Positions 13,343-21,866 of a DNA stretch of 21,866 nt are shown here, piece by piece (within the stretch, counting starts at the first letter, position 1; each line of letters starts with the position of its first letter). The stretch is taken from IMG/VR virus record IMGVR_UViG_3300007344_000299, positions 1-21,866 of that record; one strand, given 5' to 3'. The notes beneath the pieces are model-generated. The model was not told the DNA's origin, searched no databases, and saw only the letters and a list, made by a program, of their open reading frames with translations. A program made the translations under genes and the position numbers. Source of the DNA: a virus.

Positions 13343-14425
13343 TCAAGCAGGACGCGTGGGGAAGTCAGAGAGGTATACGTAGTAACTACCGATATTAGCT
13401 AAAGTCGTAAACTCAGAAATAAGTACAGACTCTGCCTCGTTGGGACCGCCAAATCGCGTAACTTTACCACCTGTGTCTAATCCTGAATTGAAGCCTCCGT
13501 AGTTTATCCATCGCCCCTCGCTAAAACTATAGGTATACACCATTCCTCGTGAACTAATAATCGTAAATTCACCAGTATCTGATGCAAGACACCTACCGCT
13601 ATACGTAAAATAATATAACTGATTAGTAAACAGAAAAGGGGTATTGCTGAAGGTTGACCACGACAAGCCCCCGTCTGTGGAATATTGAAGGGATGGCGTT
13701 GAAAAATCATTTCTTATCAAGTATCGGCCATTTCTACTCATGGCGACTAAGTTATACCCAGAAACAAGAGTATCGCTACCTGTTCTAGAAGTTCTATACT
13801 GATACCCTAAGTTGCTTAGATTTCCTGAATAATAACGACCGGAATAAGAACTATAGTTATTTCCCGCAAGATTCGGTCTATCCATAGCCGGGCTCTGAGC
13901 AGAAAAACTTGTTCCATCCGTTGTGAAATAAGAACCTCCGCCAGTGCCTACTATAAAATTGGTACCGTCATACCAAGCCCCCGAAGTTTCATTGCCGACC
14001 AAAGTGTTCCAACCACCGGAAGAAAACCCTAGGTCTGTAAAGTTTGCGCCGTAATCTGTGCTTTGAAAAAGGTTGCTATTAGGTCCCGTTACATGTGAAG
14101 ACATTATCGCACCATTAATTGGATTAATGAACATATCTACAATTGATTGTGAGCCGGCAGTTTTCTGGTTATTTGCAGTTACTCTCGTTTGTCCAGTAAG
14201 TGCATCAAAGTAATGATAGTATACAGGAACAGAGTTACTGCTGTTATAAGCATAATCATCTCGATAAAAAAGATACCTAGGCTTATCTTTAACCTCTATC
14301 CCGAAACACTGCATAATAATAGATGGACTGTCTCCGCTGTTACGAAATAACGCACGACTCCTGTAGAGTAGTCCGGGGCTACCTCCTATATAACCGTTTG
14401 CGTCAAACTGAGAAAACGTGCTCAT
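13343..14425 (-). CDS. Asp-box (sialidase-like) beta-propeller fibre protein
   Basis: The start chosen is the ATG at 14425, which forms a TAATG one-base overlap with the upstream stop and gives 360 residues. A GTG five codons earlier (14440) is possible. The protein is rich in Ser, Gly, Tyr and Asn and carries Asp-box-like turns (S-x-D-x-G-x-x-W/F): STDYGANF (122-129), TTDGTSF (168-174) and STDGGLSW (249-256). These mark blades of sialidase-type beta-propellers. No sialidase catalytic arginine cluster is recognised. It is therefore more likely a receptor- or glycan-binding adhesin than an enzyme. It is coupled to the Ala-rich fibre gene, and the two may form one fibre tip. Confidence 0.8.
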   Translation of the reverse strand: MSTFSQFDANGYIGGSPGLLYRSRALFRNSGDSPSIIMQCFGIEVKDKPRYLFYRDDYAYNSSNSVPVYYHYFDALTGQTRVTANNQKTAGSQSIVDMFINPINGAIMSSHVTGPNSNLFQSTDYGANFTDLGFSSGGWNTLVGNETSGAWYDGTNFIVGTGGGSYFTTDGTSFSAQSPAMDRPNLAGNNYSSYSGRYYSGNLSNLGYQYRTSRTGSDTLVSGYNLVAMSRNGRYLIRNDFSTPSLQYSTDGGLSWSTFSNTPFLFTNQLYYFTYSGRCLASDTGEFTIISSRGMVYTYSFSEGRWINYGGFNSGLDTGGKVTRFGGPNEAESVLISEFTTLANIGSYYVYLSDFPTRPA

Positions 14426-15225
14426 TAGTAGACTCGCCACCCACGCGTAGAATCAGTATAAACCAAAGTTACTGTTCTAGGAGCAAGATCTATTCTCATA
14501 TTCCTATTCTCGCTCATTATCGGCTGTTGATTGCCTGAAACAACGGTATCGGTGAATGGTCCCGTAACGTCGACTGTAACCTCAGACCCTTGGGCAGGAG
14601 AGCTAGGTAACGTCAAAAGAACACCAGAATTAAGAACGGCACAGCGTTCACGATTCACTAAAATTTTATTTGTAGACGTAGTCGTGTATGTATAACTACT
14701 CGAAGATAGGGCTAGCTCAATCGCAGCGTTACCCGAGGCTTGTGCGGTAGCGCTTTGAGTTAATGCTTGGTTAGCCGTACCGTTAGCTTGAACGGCTAAT
14801 GCGATTCCTGCGTTACCGCTCGCCTGCGCAACAGCTGCCGCGCTCAACGCAGCATTGCCCGACGCAAGAGCCGTCAGACCGATACTAATCCCTGCATTAC
14901 CCGAAGCTAAAGCAGTACTAGCGCTCGACTGAGCCGAAACACCGGAAGCTAACGCTCGGTCAGCTACATCTAAAGCAGCGACACCAGAAGCAAAAGCTAC
15001 ACCGTCTAAACCAATAGAAGAATCATCCCCGGTACCGACGAAGATAATCCCGCTTGGGTTAGGTGCTAACCGGACATCTACGCGCCTATCTTGACTGACG
15101 TTACCACCGCCGATTAAACCGCTACCAGCGGTCAAAATACCAGCGGCGACTCCGACAACCGAGTCACCATCAGGTAACTCAGAAGTAGTACCGGAAACAA
15201 TTACTAGCGGTCGCCGCGCGGTCAT
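14425..15225 (-). CDS. Ala-rich tail fibre with C-terminal knob
   Basis: This 266-residue protein has three parts. Residues 1-75 are a Gly/Val-rich head (VVGVAAGILTAGSGLIGGG). Residues 78-175 carry a repeated ALASGxA motif with seven ASG-type units at intervals of about 14 residues, which suggests a trimeric coiled-coil or beta stalk. Residues 177-266 are a knob that clearly matches the C-terminus of the collagen-like protein encoded at 18349-19977 (shared TTTS, LPSSP, FTxTV, IM, GWR). It would be a receptor-binding fibre of the virion. It starts with ATG, has a GAGAGG ribosome-binding site, and its stop overlaps the beta-propeller gene. Confidence 0.82.
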   Translation of the reverse strand: MTARRPLVIVSGTTSELPDGDSVVGVAAGILTAGSGLIGGGNVSQDRRVDVRLAPNPSGIIFVGTGDDSSIGLDGVAFASGVAALDVADRALASGVSAQSSASTALASGNAGISIGLTALASGNAALSAAAVAQASGNAGIALAVQANGTANQALTQSATAQASGNAAIELALSSSSYTYTTTSTNKILVNRERCAVLNSGVLLTLPSSPAQGSEVTVDVTGPFTDTVVSGNQQPIMSENRNMRIDLAPRTVTLVYTDSTRGWRVY

Positions 15226-15253
15226 GCTTAACTACCTCTCGCTTAAGTATAAC

Positions 15254-15760
15254 TCAGGGAACAAGAATGATGGGACTGTTGATCTCTAACTCTAATTGAG
15301 TAGTACTCACAGCAGTGCCCATAACCACGAGGGCTCCGTAACCATTGGTAGCTTCGACAGTACCTGACGCATTTGTCAGAGAAGTCACCTCACCCTTATA
15401 ACGGGAGAGATAATACAGCTCACCAGGTGTAAGTGTAGATTCAGCTGTAATATTAGCTGCGCTTACAGTCGCAAGACTATCGAGGACAACAGTAACTGCA
15501 GCGTTCTGGAAAGCCGCCGCTTGCGTCAAACCAATAGTCTCGTGCTCGGCATTCGAAGCACCGGAGAAAGCAGTGGCTGGTACTGCCCACACGCCGCTCA
15601 CAAAAACAGCTTCACCTTGGATCAGATCCTCAGAAGCCGTCAAAGAAGTCGTGCGCGCTGGGGTAGCGGAAGAAACACCGGCTCCGTTAACAAGCCAAAC
15701 GCTGGTGCCGCCGGAGTCGAACGACGTATATTGCCGATTAAATAGGGCTCTATCCGTCAT
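15254..15760 (-). CDS. Small adhesin-like virion protein A
   Basis: This 168-residue protein starts with ATG (MTDRALFNRQ). It is rich in Ala, Val, Ser and Thr and looks all-beta. Its core order (segment with GEAVFVSG, then HETIGLTQAAAFQNAAVTVVLDS, then LTPGELYYLS..GEVTSL, then VVMGTAVSTTQLELEI) matches that of the 129-residue protein encoded just upstream (15807-16196): NDFVFVNS, TTVGVALNSAAAGGFVKI, LSPGDMQYVA..GEIAN, PVGRAISSSGIEIE. The two are probably ancient tandem duplicates. A role as a small fibre or decoration domain is likely from context. Confidence 0.75.
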   Translation of the reverse strand: MTDRALFNRQYTSFDSGGTSVWLVNGAGVSSATPARTTSLTASEDLIQGEAVFVSGVWAVPATAFSGASNAEHETIGLTQAAAFQNAAVTVVLDSLATVSAANITAESTLTPGELYYLSRYKGEVTSLTNASGTVEATNGYGALVVMGTAVSTTQLELEINSPIILVP

Positions 15761-15806
15761 GTCCGTGCTTACAGAAGACCTCTGTTTATCTTAGATGATA
15801 AATATT

Positions 15807-16196
15807 TTAAAGCCCAGAGGCGCTAATAAAAGTAGGAAGGCCTCGCTCAATCTCGATCCCTGATGAGCTAATCGCGCGACCTACAGGAGTCAGGTAGGCG
15901 CCATCGTAACCACCAGAAACAACTGCGTTAATCCAGTTGGGGTAGTTGGCGATTTCACCTGAGGCGACAGCGACATACTGCATGTCTCCAGGAGACAGCC
16001 CACTAAAGGTCGCAACAAAAGCGTCGGACTCGATCTTTACAAAACCGCCGGCTGCTGCGGAATTAAGAGCCACGCCGACTGTTGTCGCTTGTGCCTGTGT
16101 CAGAGCACTAGCTTTAAATACGAGTCCGACAGAATTTACAAAAACAAAATCGTTAGCCGACACGCTATCGCCGGTAACAAGATAAAAACTCGCCAC
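15807..16196 (-). CDS. Small adhesin-like virion protein B
   Basis: This 129-residue protein starts with GTG. It lacks the N-terminal extension of its downstream relative but keeps the shared core: SANDFVFVNS, a TTVGVALNSAAAGG strand pair, SGLSPGDMQYVAV, and PVGRAISSSGIEI near the end. The pattern (a 'hot' value, a G-x-A strand pair and an L-S/T-P-G turn before a YY/YV strand) recurs in phage fibre and adhesin proteins as I recall. It lies within the fibre operon between a 41-residue basic gene and its paralogue. Confidence 0.75.
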   Translation of the reverse strand: MASFYLVTGDSVSANDFVFVNSVGLVFKASALTQAQATTVGVALNSAAAGGFVKIESDAFVATFSGLSPGDMQYVAVASGEIANYPNWINAVVSGGYDGAYLTPVGRAISSSGIEIERGLPTFISASGL

Positions 16197-16224
16197 TCTT
16201 ACACGTGTCGACTGCTAAGAAATT

Positions 16225-16350
16225 CTACTTCCCTTGTCCGCGATAAGGCTTCTTACCACGTCGCTCAGGTCTGGAGTTAACGCCATGCCCGATAGAGGTA
16301 GTTTTCGGCTTGGACTCGATTTTATTGAGTACGCCTTTGGGTTTAGACAT
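16225..16350 (-). CDS. Small basic protein ending in KKPYRGQGK
   Basis: An ATG at 16350 opens a 41-residue frame to a TAG at 16225-16227, filling a 200-base gap between two fibre genes. It is highly basic (about one third Lys and Arg) with SKPKTTSIGHGVNSRP and a KKPYRGQGK ending. I recall short phage proteins with the same K-x-YRGQG+ C-terminus, function unknown. No clear ribosome-binding site is visible, but coding on this strand is otherwise continuous. A role in binding DNA or another virion protein is possible. Confidence 0.6.
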   Translation of the reverse strand: MSKPKGVLNKIESKPKTTSIGHGVNSRPERRGKKPYRGQGK

Positions 16351-16396
16351 CAATCGAACGTAATGCGGTACGAGTATAGGCTAGATATTGCTTCCG

Positions 16397-17197
16397 TCAA
16401 GACACATTATTCATAGTCAGGATAATAGAAGGGATATCAGGATGAGGAGGTGTCGTGGCGCCACTAACGGCTACTGCTCTTACATCTGTATCGTCAGTGT
16501 GCCAGTATATCTCTGCATACTCGTTGGTGTTCATAGAAAGGAAGAAGTTCCAAGCGGCCACTTGGCGCTCAGATGAACCTGCTACCACAATCGTCGTTGC
16601 GCTCCAGGGGACATCGACATTATTTTTCCTGAGCCAGATATCAACATCTTCTTTATTAGCGCTTGATTTCTCAAGTTGAGCTGAGAACTGGATATCGTAA
16701 ACACCAGAGTTAGCTACCTGTAGCATCGTCCCGGATACAACTGATATCCCACGGGAATCGGCTGTGTTGTCGTAGCTAAAAGCGTTACCGCTGACGGCGG
16801 AATTAACTTGAGTAGTTGTGTCAAAAGCATTTAAGAAATATGTCTGATATACAGCTCCACTAGGTCCGGCGGCACCCGTTGCACCTGCTACGCCGGTAGG
16901 CCCCGTAGATCCTGCAGGTCCTGTAGGTCCTAGAGGTCCCGTAGCACCCACATACCCGGAGACTGCAACAGTAGAAGCGATACCACTTACCGCCGCGATG
17001 AATCCCGGAAGTTGCTCTAACGAATTTTGAACACCACTAAGGCTTATTTGTTTAGGTTGTGCAAGAGCTTGTTGCTCGTTGAGGTCTAGAACTAAGAATA
17101 TATCCTCTTGTGTAACTTGACGAGTATCGTTTAAATCTACAAGAGATTGTGATAAACGATTAAAATCCAGAGCTTTATTTAAGTTCTTGCGAGCCAT
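16397..17197 (-). CDS. Short collagen-like fibre with C1q-like head
   Basis: This 266-residue protein has an N-terminal helical region (residues 1-70), a collagen-like stretch of about 11 Gly-X-Y triplets (Gly81 to Gly114, mostly GPT, GAT and GPA types), and a globular C-terminal domain (117-266). The head shows the strand order YDIQFSAQLEK, VDIWLRKNNVDVPW, QVAAWNFFLSMN and EYAEIYWHTDD, characteristic of C1q/TNF-like jelly-roll heads found on phage fibres. The collagen part would trimerise and the head would bind a host receptor. It starts with ATG and lies 35 bases downstream of the glycosyltransferase gene. Confidence 0.88.
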   Translation of the reverse strand: MARKNLNKALDFNRLSQSLVDLNDTRQVTQEDIFLVLDLNEQQALAQPKQISLSGVQNSLEQLPGFIAAVSGIASTVAVSGYVGATGPLGPTGPAGSTGPTGVAGATGAAGPSGAVYQTYFLNAFDTTTQVNSAVSGNAFSYDNTADSRGISVVSGTMLQVANSGVYDIQFSAQLEKSSANKEDVDIWLRKNNVDVPWSATTIVVAGSSERQVAAWNFFLSMNTNEYAEIYWHTDDTDVRAVAVSGATTPPHPDIPSIILTMNNVS

Positions 17198-17232
17198 AGC
17201 TGCTCAGTAAGCGTTTACCTTATACAACTGTA

Positions 17233-18312
17233 TCAAGGCCGAAGCGTGTACCAACCAGAATCGGATAAGTCAAAAAGATCACTAAAAATACGATCGTACC
17301 TTTTACCGCATGTCTCCAGGCTGTAGCGATCTCGGCTAATTTTTGCGATTTCTTTACGATCTAGATCGCCCACTTTATCTAAAGCATCAACCCAATCACC
17401 GAGTGTGTGGCATCGGTACCCAGTAACCCCTTCGACAACAGTTTCCGTAAATGCCCCGTAATCAACGGAAATTAAAGGAGTTCCGCAGAGCATGGCTTCC
17501 ACGCCGCTGCCTCCAAAAGGTTCCGTAAAAACTGTAGGCATCAGTGCGGCTCTGGCATTCCGTAAAAAGGCTGAGCGCTCTTTACCGGAGATAGGCCCCA
17601 AATAAGTTATATTTTTGTGCTCCCAAGGAGAGGGATCACCCTGCCCGCACAGCAATATGGGCCATTTAGTGTGGTTAGCTAACTCCTTAATAGTATCAAG
17701 TCCTTTCATAGAGCATATTCGGCCTAAAAAGGCTAGATAAGTGCCTGGTTCATAAGACGGTTCCCACTCATCGATGTCAAAATAATTCGGCACAACCCAC
17801 TCGTAATTAACACCGTTGCGCCCCTCTTTTCCTTGGTGGTAGTGCATCCATGCGTAGCTCTCATAGACGTGGAAAGCGTTTGACATGGTCGTCGGGTAAC
17901 CGATACCGGTTTCTATGTGGCTATACCCGGAAAACAGCTCAACTAGGCGACTGTGAGCGTGTCCAAAGGGATGACAAATTATGTCTCCCTCCCGCAAACG
18001 ACTTTGGAGGCGAGGGATTAACTTGGTTTCGAAAAGCTGGTGTCCCTCACTCCCGACCACGGCTACATCGCCATAAAAATCAGACTTACGGCGAGAACCG
18101 TAAAGATCGTCAAATTCTTTCTTACTAAGAATTTCTACGTGCTCCGAGGCTTCTGATTCGCTACCAAAGTTACTATATTCGATTACGTTATAACCTTGAG
18201 CTCTCATCATCTTGGAAAAGCGTAAAACTTTCCCAGTAAAAGCACAGTGACTGTAAGCTTGTGTGACTCTAGTATGGAATAAACCTATTAAATGAAGTGT
18301 AGGCTTGCCCAA
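17233..18312 (-). CDS. GT-B (GT4-type) glycosyltransferase
   Basis: This 359-residue protein has a GT4-family C-terminal half: LAFLGRICSMKGLD with Arg198 and Lys203 that contact the nucleotide-sugar phosphates, LLCGQGD at the sugar-nucleotide strand, and the EX7E motif Glu264-Glu272 in EPFGGSGVEAMLCGTPLI. The N-terminal half starts with a Rossmann strand (TLHLIGLFHT). The start codon appears to be TTG at 18312, because the first strand follows directly and no upstream ATG exists before the collagen gene stop. It would transfer a sugar from a nucleotide donor. It lies between two collagen-like fibre genes, so the likely acceptors are fibre proteins. Modification of host surface glycans is an alternative. 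Confidence 0.9.
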   Translation of the reverse strand: MGKPTLHLIGLFHTRVTQAYSHCAFTGKVLRFSKMMRAQGYNVIEYSNFGSESEASEHVEILSKKEFDDLYGSRRKSDFYGDVAVVGSEGHQLFETKLIPRLQSRLREGDIICHPFGHAHSRLVELFSGYSHIETGIGYPTTMSNAFHVYESYAWMHYHQGKEGRNGVNYEWVVPNYFDIDEWEPSYEPGTYLAFLGRICSMKGLDTIKELANHTKWPILLCGQGDPSPWEHKNITYLGPISGKERSAFLRNARAALMPTVFTEPFGGSGVEAMLCGTPLISVDYGAFTETVVEGVTGYRCHTLGDWVDALDKVGDLDRKEIAKISRDRYSLETCGKRYDRIFSDLFDLSDSGWYTLRP

Positions 18313-18348
18313 GAGAGCTAAGTGTAATCTCGAGACTGAGTATAACCT

Positions 18349-20813
<2,465 letters not shown>

Positions 20814-20866
20814 TGGCTAGCAAAACCCCTCCCGTATTCTCCAGTTTAACTGAGGCAGATCAAATT

Positions 20867-21034
20867 CTACGCCTTTACACCATCCAGAGAAATTTTAAAA
20901 ACGAGTTCACCGTCTCTCTCGTGTACAGCGAAACTCTCAGCTAACTTCCAGGCCGGAATACCGAGCACAGTAGCTCTGCGCCGCAAGTCTTCCCAAGTAA
21001 TTTCTTCTACTGGCTGGACGGTAGTCTTCGACAC
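20867..21034 (-). CDS. 55-residue hypothetical protein, first gene of the fibre operon
   Basis: A GTG at 21034 is preceded by GGAGGAG at 6-7 bases, the strongest ribosome-binding site in the window, and opens 55 codons to a TAG at 20867-20869. The product (VSKTTVQPVEEITWEDLRRR... then a LGIPAWKLAESFAVHE helix and a short ELVFKISLDG strand pair) is helical with a small C-terminal beta part, and its IPAWKLAESF resembles a regulator-like helix. No family is recognised. A TTTACA-N16-TATAGA promoter lies just upstream, so it is the leading gene of the operon. Confidence 0.82.
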   Translation of the reverse strand: MSKTTVQPVEEITWEDLRRRATVLGIPAWKLAESFAVHERDGELVFKISLDGVKA

Positions 21035-21058
21035 AGTGCTCCTCCAGGTTTTATAAAG

Positions 21059-21086
21059 TCTATACCTTACTTAGAAATTATGTAAA
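21059..21086 (-). promoter_or_regulatory. Candidate promoter of the fibre operon
   Basis: Read on the minus strand, TTTACA (21086-21081) and TATAGA (21064-21059) are separated by 16 bases. The predicted start would fall around 21052, just ahead of the GGAGGAG ribosome-binding site and the GTG at 21034. The hexamers match bacterial sigma-70 consensus at four or five of six positions each. Confidence 0.55.
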
Positions 21087-21312
21087 CCACGGGCTAGCCG
21101 TCACCCTGTGATCAGCGTTTGAAAAAATTCGCTCCAAAGACTTTTTCTAAAATCACGCCTTATCAACCAAACTGTTCATAGTCAGCGAAAGATAAGTTAT
21201 TTGAGTCGTATTTAGATAAACGTATAGAGTTAGAGTCTTAGAAAACTACTAGGAAAACATTAAGGAGACGTCTTAAAAAACATAAAAACTCCAGTCTCAG
21301 CCCAGTCTCGTA

Positions 21313-21341
21313 TTGGATTCCCTTTTAAAAGAAAGTATTAT
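21313..21341 (+). promoter_or_regulatory. Candidate promoter for the right-edge gene
   Basis: TTGGAT (21313-21318) and TATTAT (21336-21341) lie 17 bases apart on the plus strand. The -10 matches consensus at five of six positions, the -35 at three of six. The message would start near 21348, with the gene start at 21411 or 21471. Confidence 0.4.
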
Positions 21342-21410
21342 TTCTAAGGGGTTCTGCGCCTACTGCTCTTACGTGAGTTCTGTGCGCTCTGAAAACTCCA
21401 TGCTTTCTTT

Positions 21411-21866
21411 ATGTGCTCTGACGCACTTGCGGTGCTATGCTGCGCCCAGAATGCGACACTTGGCATCGCTATGAACCTACGGGCAGTAGCTTTACTAGGC
21501 GTACTCGACCTAGACGACCGGGACTTGGCTGAGCCCACCGGGGCTCCCGAGACGGTCGAGAGATTCGGACACTGGCACGTCGAGCACCACTCAGAGGTCT
21601 CTACGTGGAAGTGCCTGTGCGGTCGTTCCGAGCCCCTCTTGATCCCTGCGTCCTTCCGCAACCGGGTTCGGCTTCCTCATGATCTGGTGCAAGCCTGCGA
21701 GGTGTGTCGCAATGAGCTCGCTGCCTGTTCCAGCCGCGCAGCCCGCCTCCATGCCTGGCTGGAGAGGAACCGGCCTTTGATCGATAGGACAGAGCATCTG
21801 GAGTACCCCGAGGACAAGGGCTTTACCTACAGTGAGGACGATGGGCAGTCCACGCGGACTCGGCGC
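21411..21866 (+). CDS. Hypothetical protein with possible Cys zinc site (3' partial)
   Basis: The frame is open from an ATG at 21411 (alternative ATG at 21471) to the window edge, more than 130 codons without a stop. The visible part has hydrophobic ALAVLCC and AVALLGVLDLDD stretches, then a WKCLC segment and, about 30 residues on, CEVC. Two Cys pairs in this spacing could bind zinc. Base composition is visibly GC-richer than the preceding control region. No family is recognised. The start is uncertain because no ribosome-binding site is visible at either ATG. Minus-strand frames over the same region look like shadows. Confidence 0.6.
   Translation, partial: MCSDALAVLCCAQNATLGIAMNLRAVALLGVLDLDDRDLAEPTGAPETVERFGHWHVEHHSEVSTWKCLCGRSEPLLIPASFRNRVRLPHDLVQACEVCRNELAACSSRAARLHAWLERNRPLIDRTEHLEYPEDKGFTYSEDDGQSTRTRR

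Larger units (their letters stand above)
21035..21410. other. AT-rich divergent control region without genes
   Basis: About 376 bases with no convincing reading frame on either strand. The region separates the minus-strand fibre operon from the plus-strand gene at the right edge. It holds the two promoter candidates listed separately, a TTGAGT-N16-TATAGA alternative on the plus strand (21201-21228), an eight-base palindrome AGACGTCT around 21267-21274, and a direct repeat AGTCTC separated by five bases (21293-21309 area). These could be operator sites but none is confirmed. Confidence 0.55.

Noticed and set aside
15225-15250. Five-pair CTTAA/TTAAG hairpin with GAGAGG in its loop before the Ala-rich fibre gene
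   Set aside because: The stem is short and made mostly of A-U pairs. It could arise by chance and was not listed as a regulatory site.
21400-21474. 24-codon plus-strand frame overlapping the start of the right-edge gene
   Set aside because: It has no ribosome-binding site and lies in another frame of the larger open frame starting at 21411.

Overview
The window looks like part of the genome of a tailed phage infecting a phycobilisome-containing cyanobacterium (a cyanophage). The phage signals are a primase-helicase, a RecB/Cas4-like nuclease, thymidylate synthase ThyX, an endolysin, two small HNH endonucleases and a long run of tail-fibre and adhesin genes, packed with one-base (TGATG, TAATG) and four-base overlaps. 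The cyanobacterial signal is a short gene at 1027-1260 that reads like NblA, the phycobilisome-degradation adaptor. No capsid, portal, terminase or DNA polymerase gene is visible, so this is only part of a genome. Phage morphology cannot be decided from it.

Layout. (1) 1-974, plus strand: the end of one gene and a complete gene of unknown function, closed by a strong intrinsic terminator at 997-1022. (2) 1027-1260, minus strand: the nblA-like gene. Its start codon overlaps the start codon of a divergent plus-strand gene. (3) 1259-6642, plus strand: a replication cluster with a degenerate methyltransferase-like protein, an acidic coiled-coil protein, a PD-(D/E)XK nuclease, a 920-residue primase-helicase, a membrane protein with a winged-helix-like segment and two small proteins. 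(4) 6656-11155, minus strand: thyX, three proteins of unknown function around it, an HNH gene, and a two-domain endolysin (GH24 muramidase plus C39-like peptidase domain). The endolysin start is preceded by a 15-bp RNA hairpin that contains its ribosome-binding site. (5) 11195-12862: a mixed-strand zone with four overlapping minus-strand genes for small charged proteins, two isolated plus-strand genes (one a holin-like membrane protein) and an HNH gene. (6) 21034-12950, minus strand: a fibre operon running from a candidate promoter at 21059-21086 to an intrinsic terminator at 12911-12945. It holds two collagen-like fibres, a GT4 glycosyltransferase between them, an Ala-rich fibre sharing its C-terminal domain with the large collagen-like fibre, two related small adhesins and an Asp-box beta-propeller protein. 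(7) 21035-21866: an AT-rich divergent control region, then the start of a visibly more GC-rich plus-strand gene with a possible zinc site, cut by the window edge.

Working picture (inference): the plus-strand cluster and thyX support genome replication and thymidylate supply, and the NblA-like protein may dismantle the host light-harvesting antenna. The endolysin and the nearby holin-like protein would release progeny. The fibre operon builds the host-recognition apparatus, whose collagen stalks may be glycosylated by the embedded glycosyltransferase. The items most worth a second look are the NblA-like gene with its overlapping degenerate-methyltransferase partner, the lysozyme leader hairpin, and the glycosyltransferase/collagen/shared-knob fibre locus. 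Six genes too short for ordinary ORF cut-offs are included on the basis of overlaps, ribosome-binding sites or packing.
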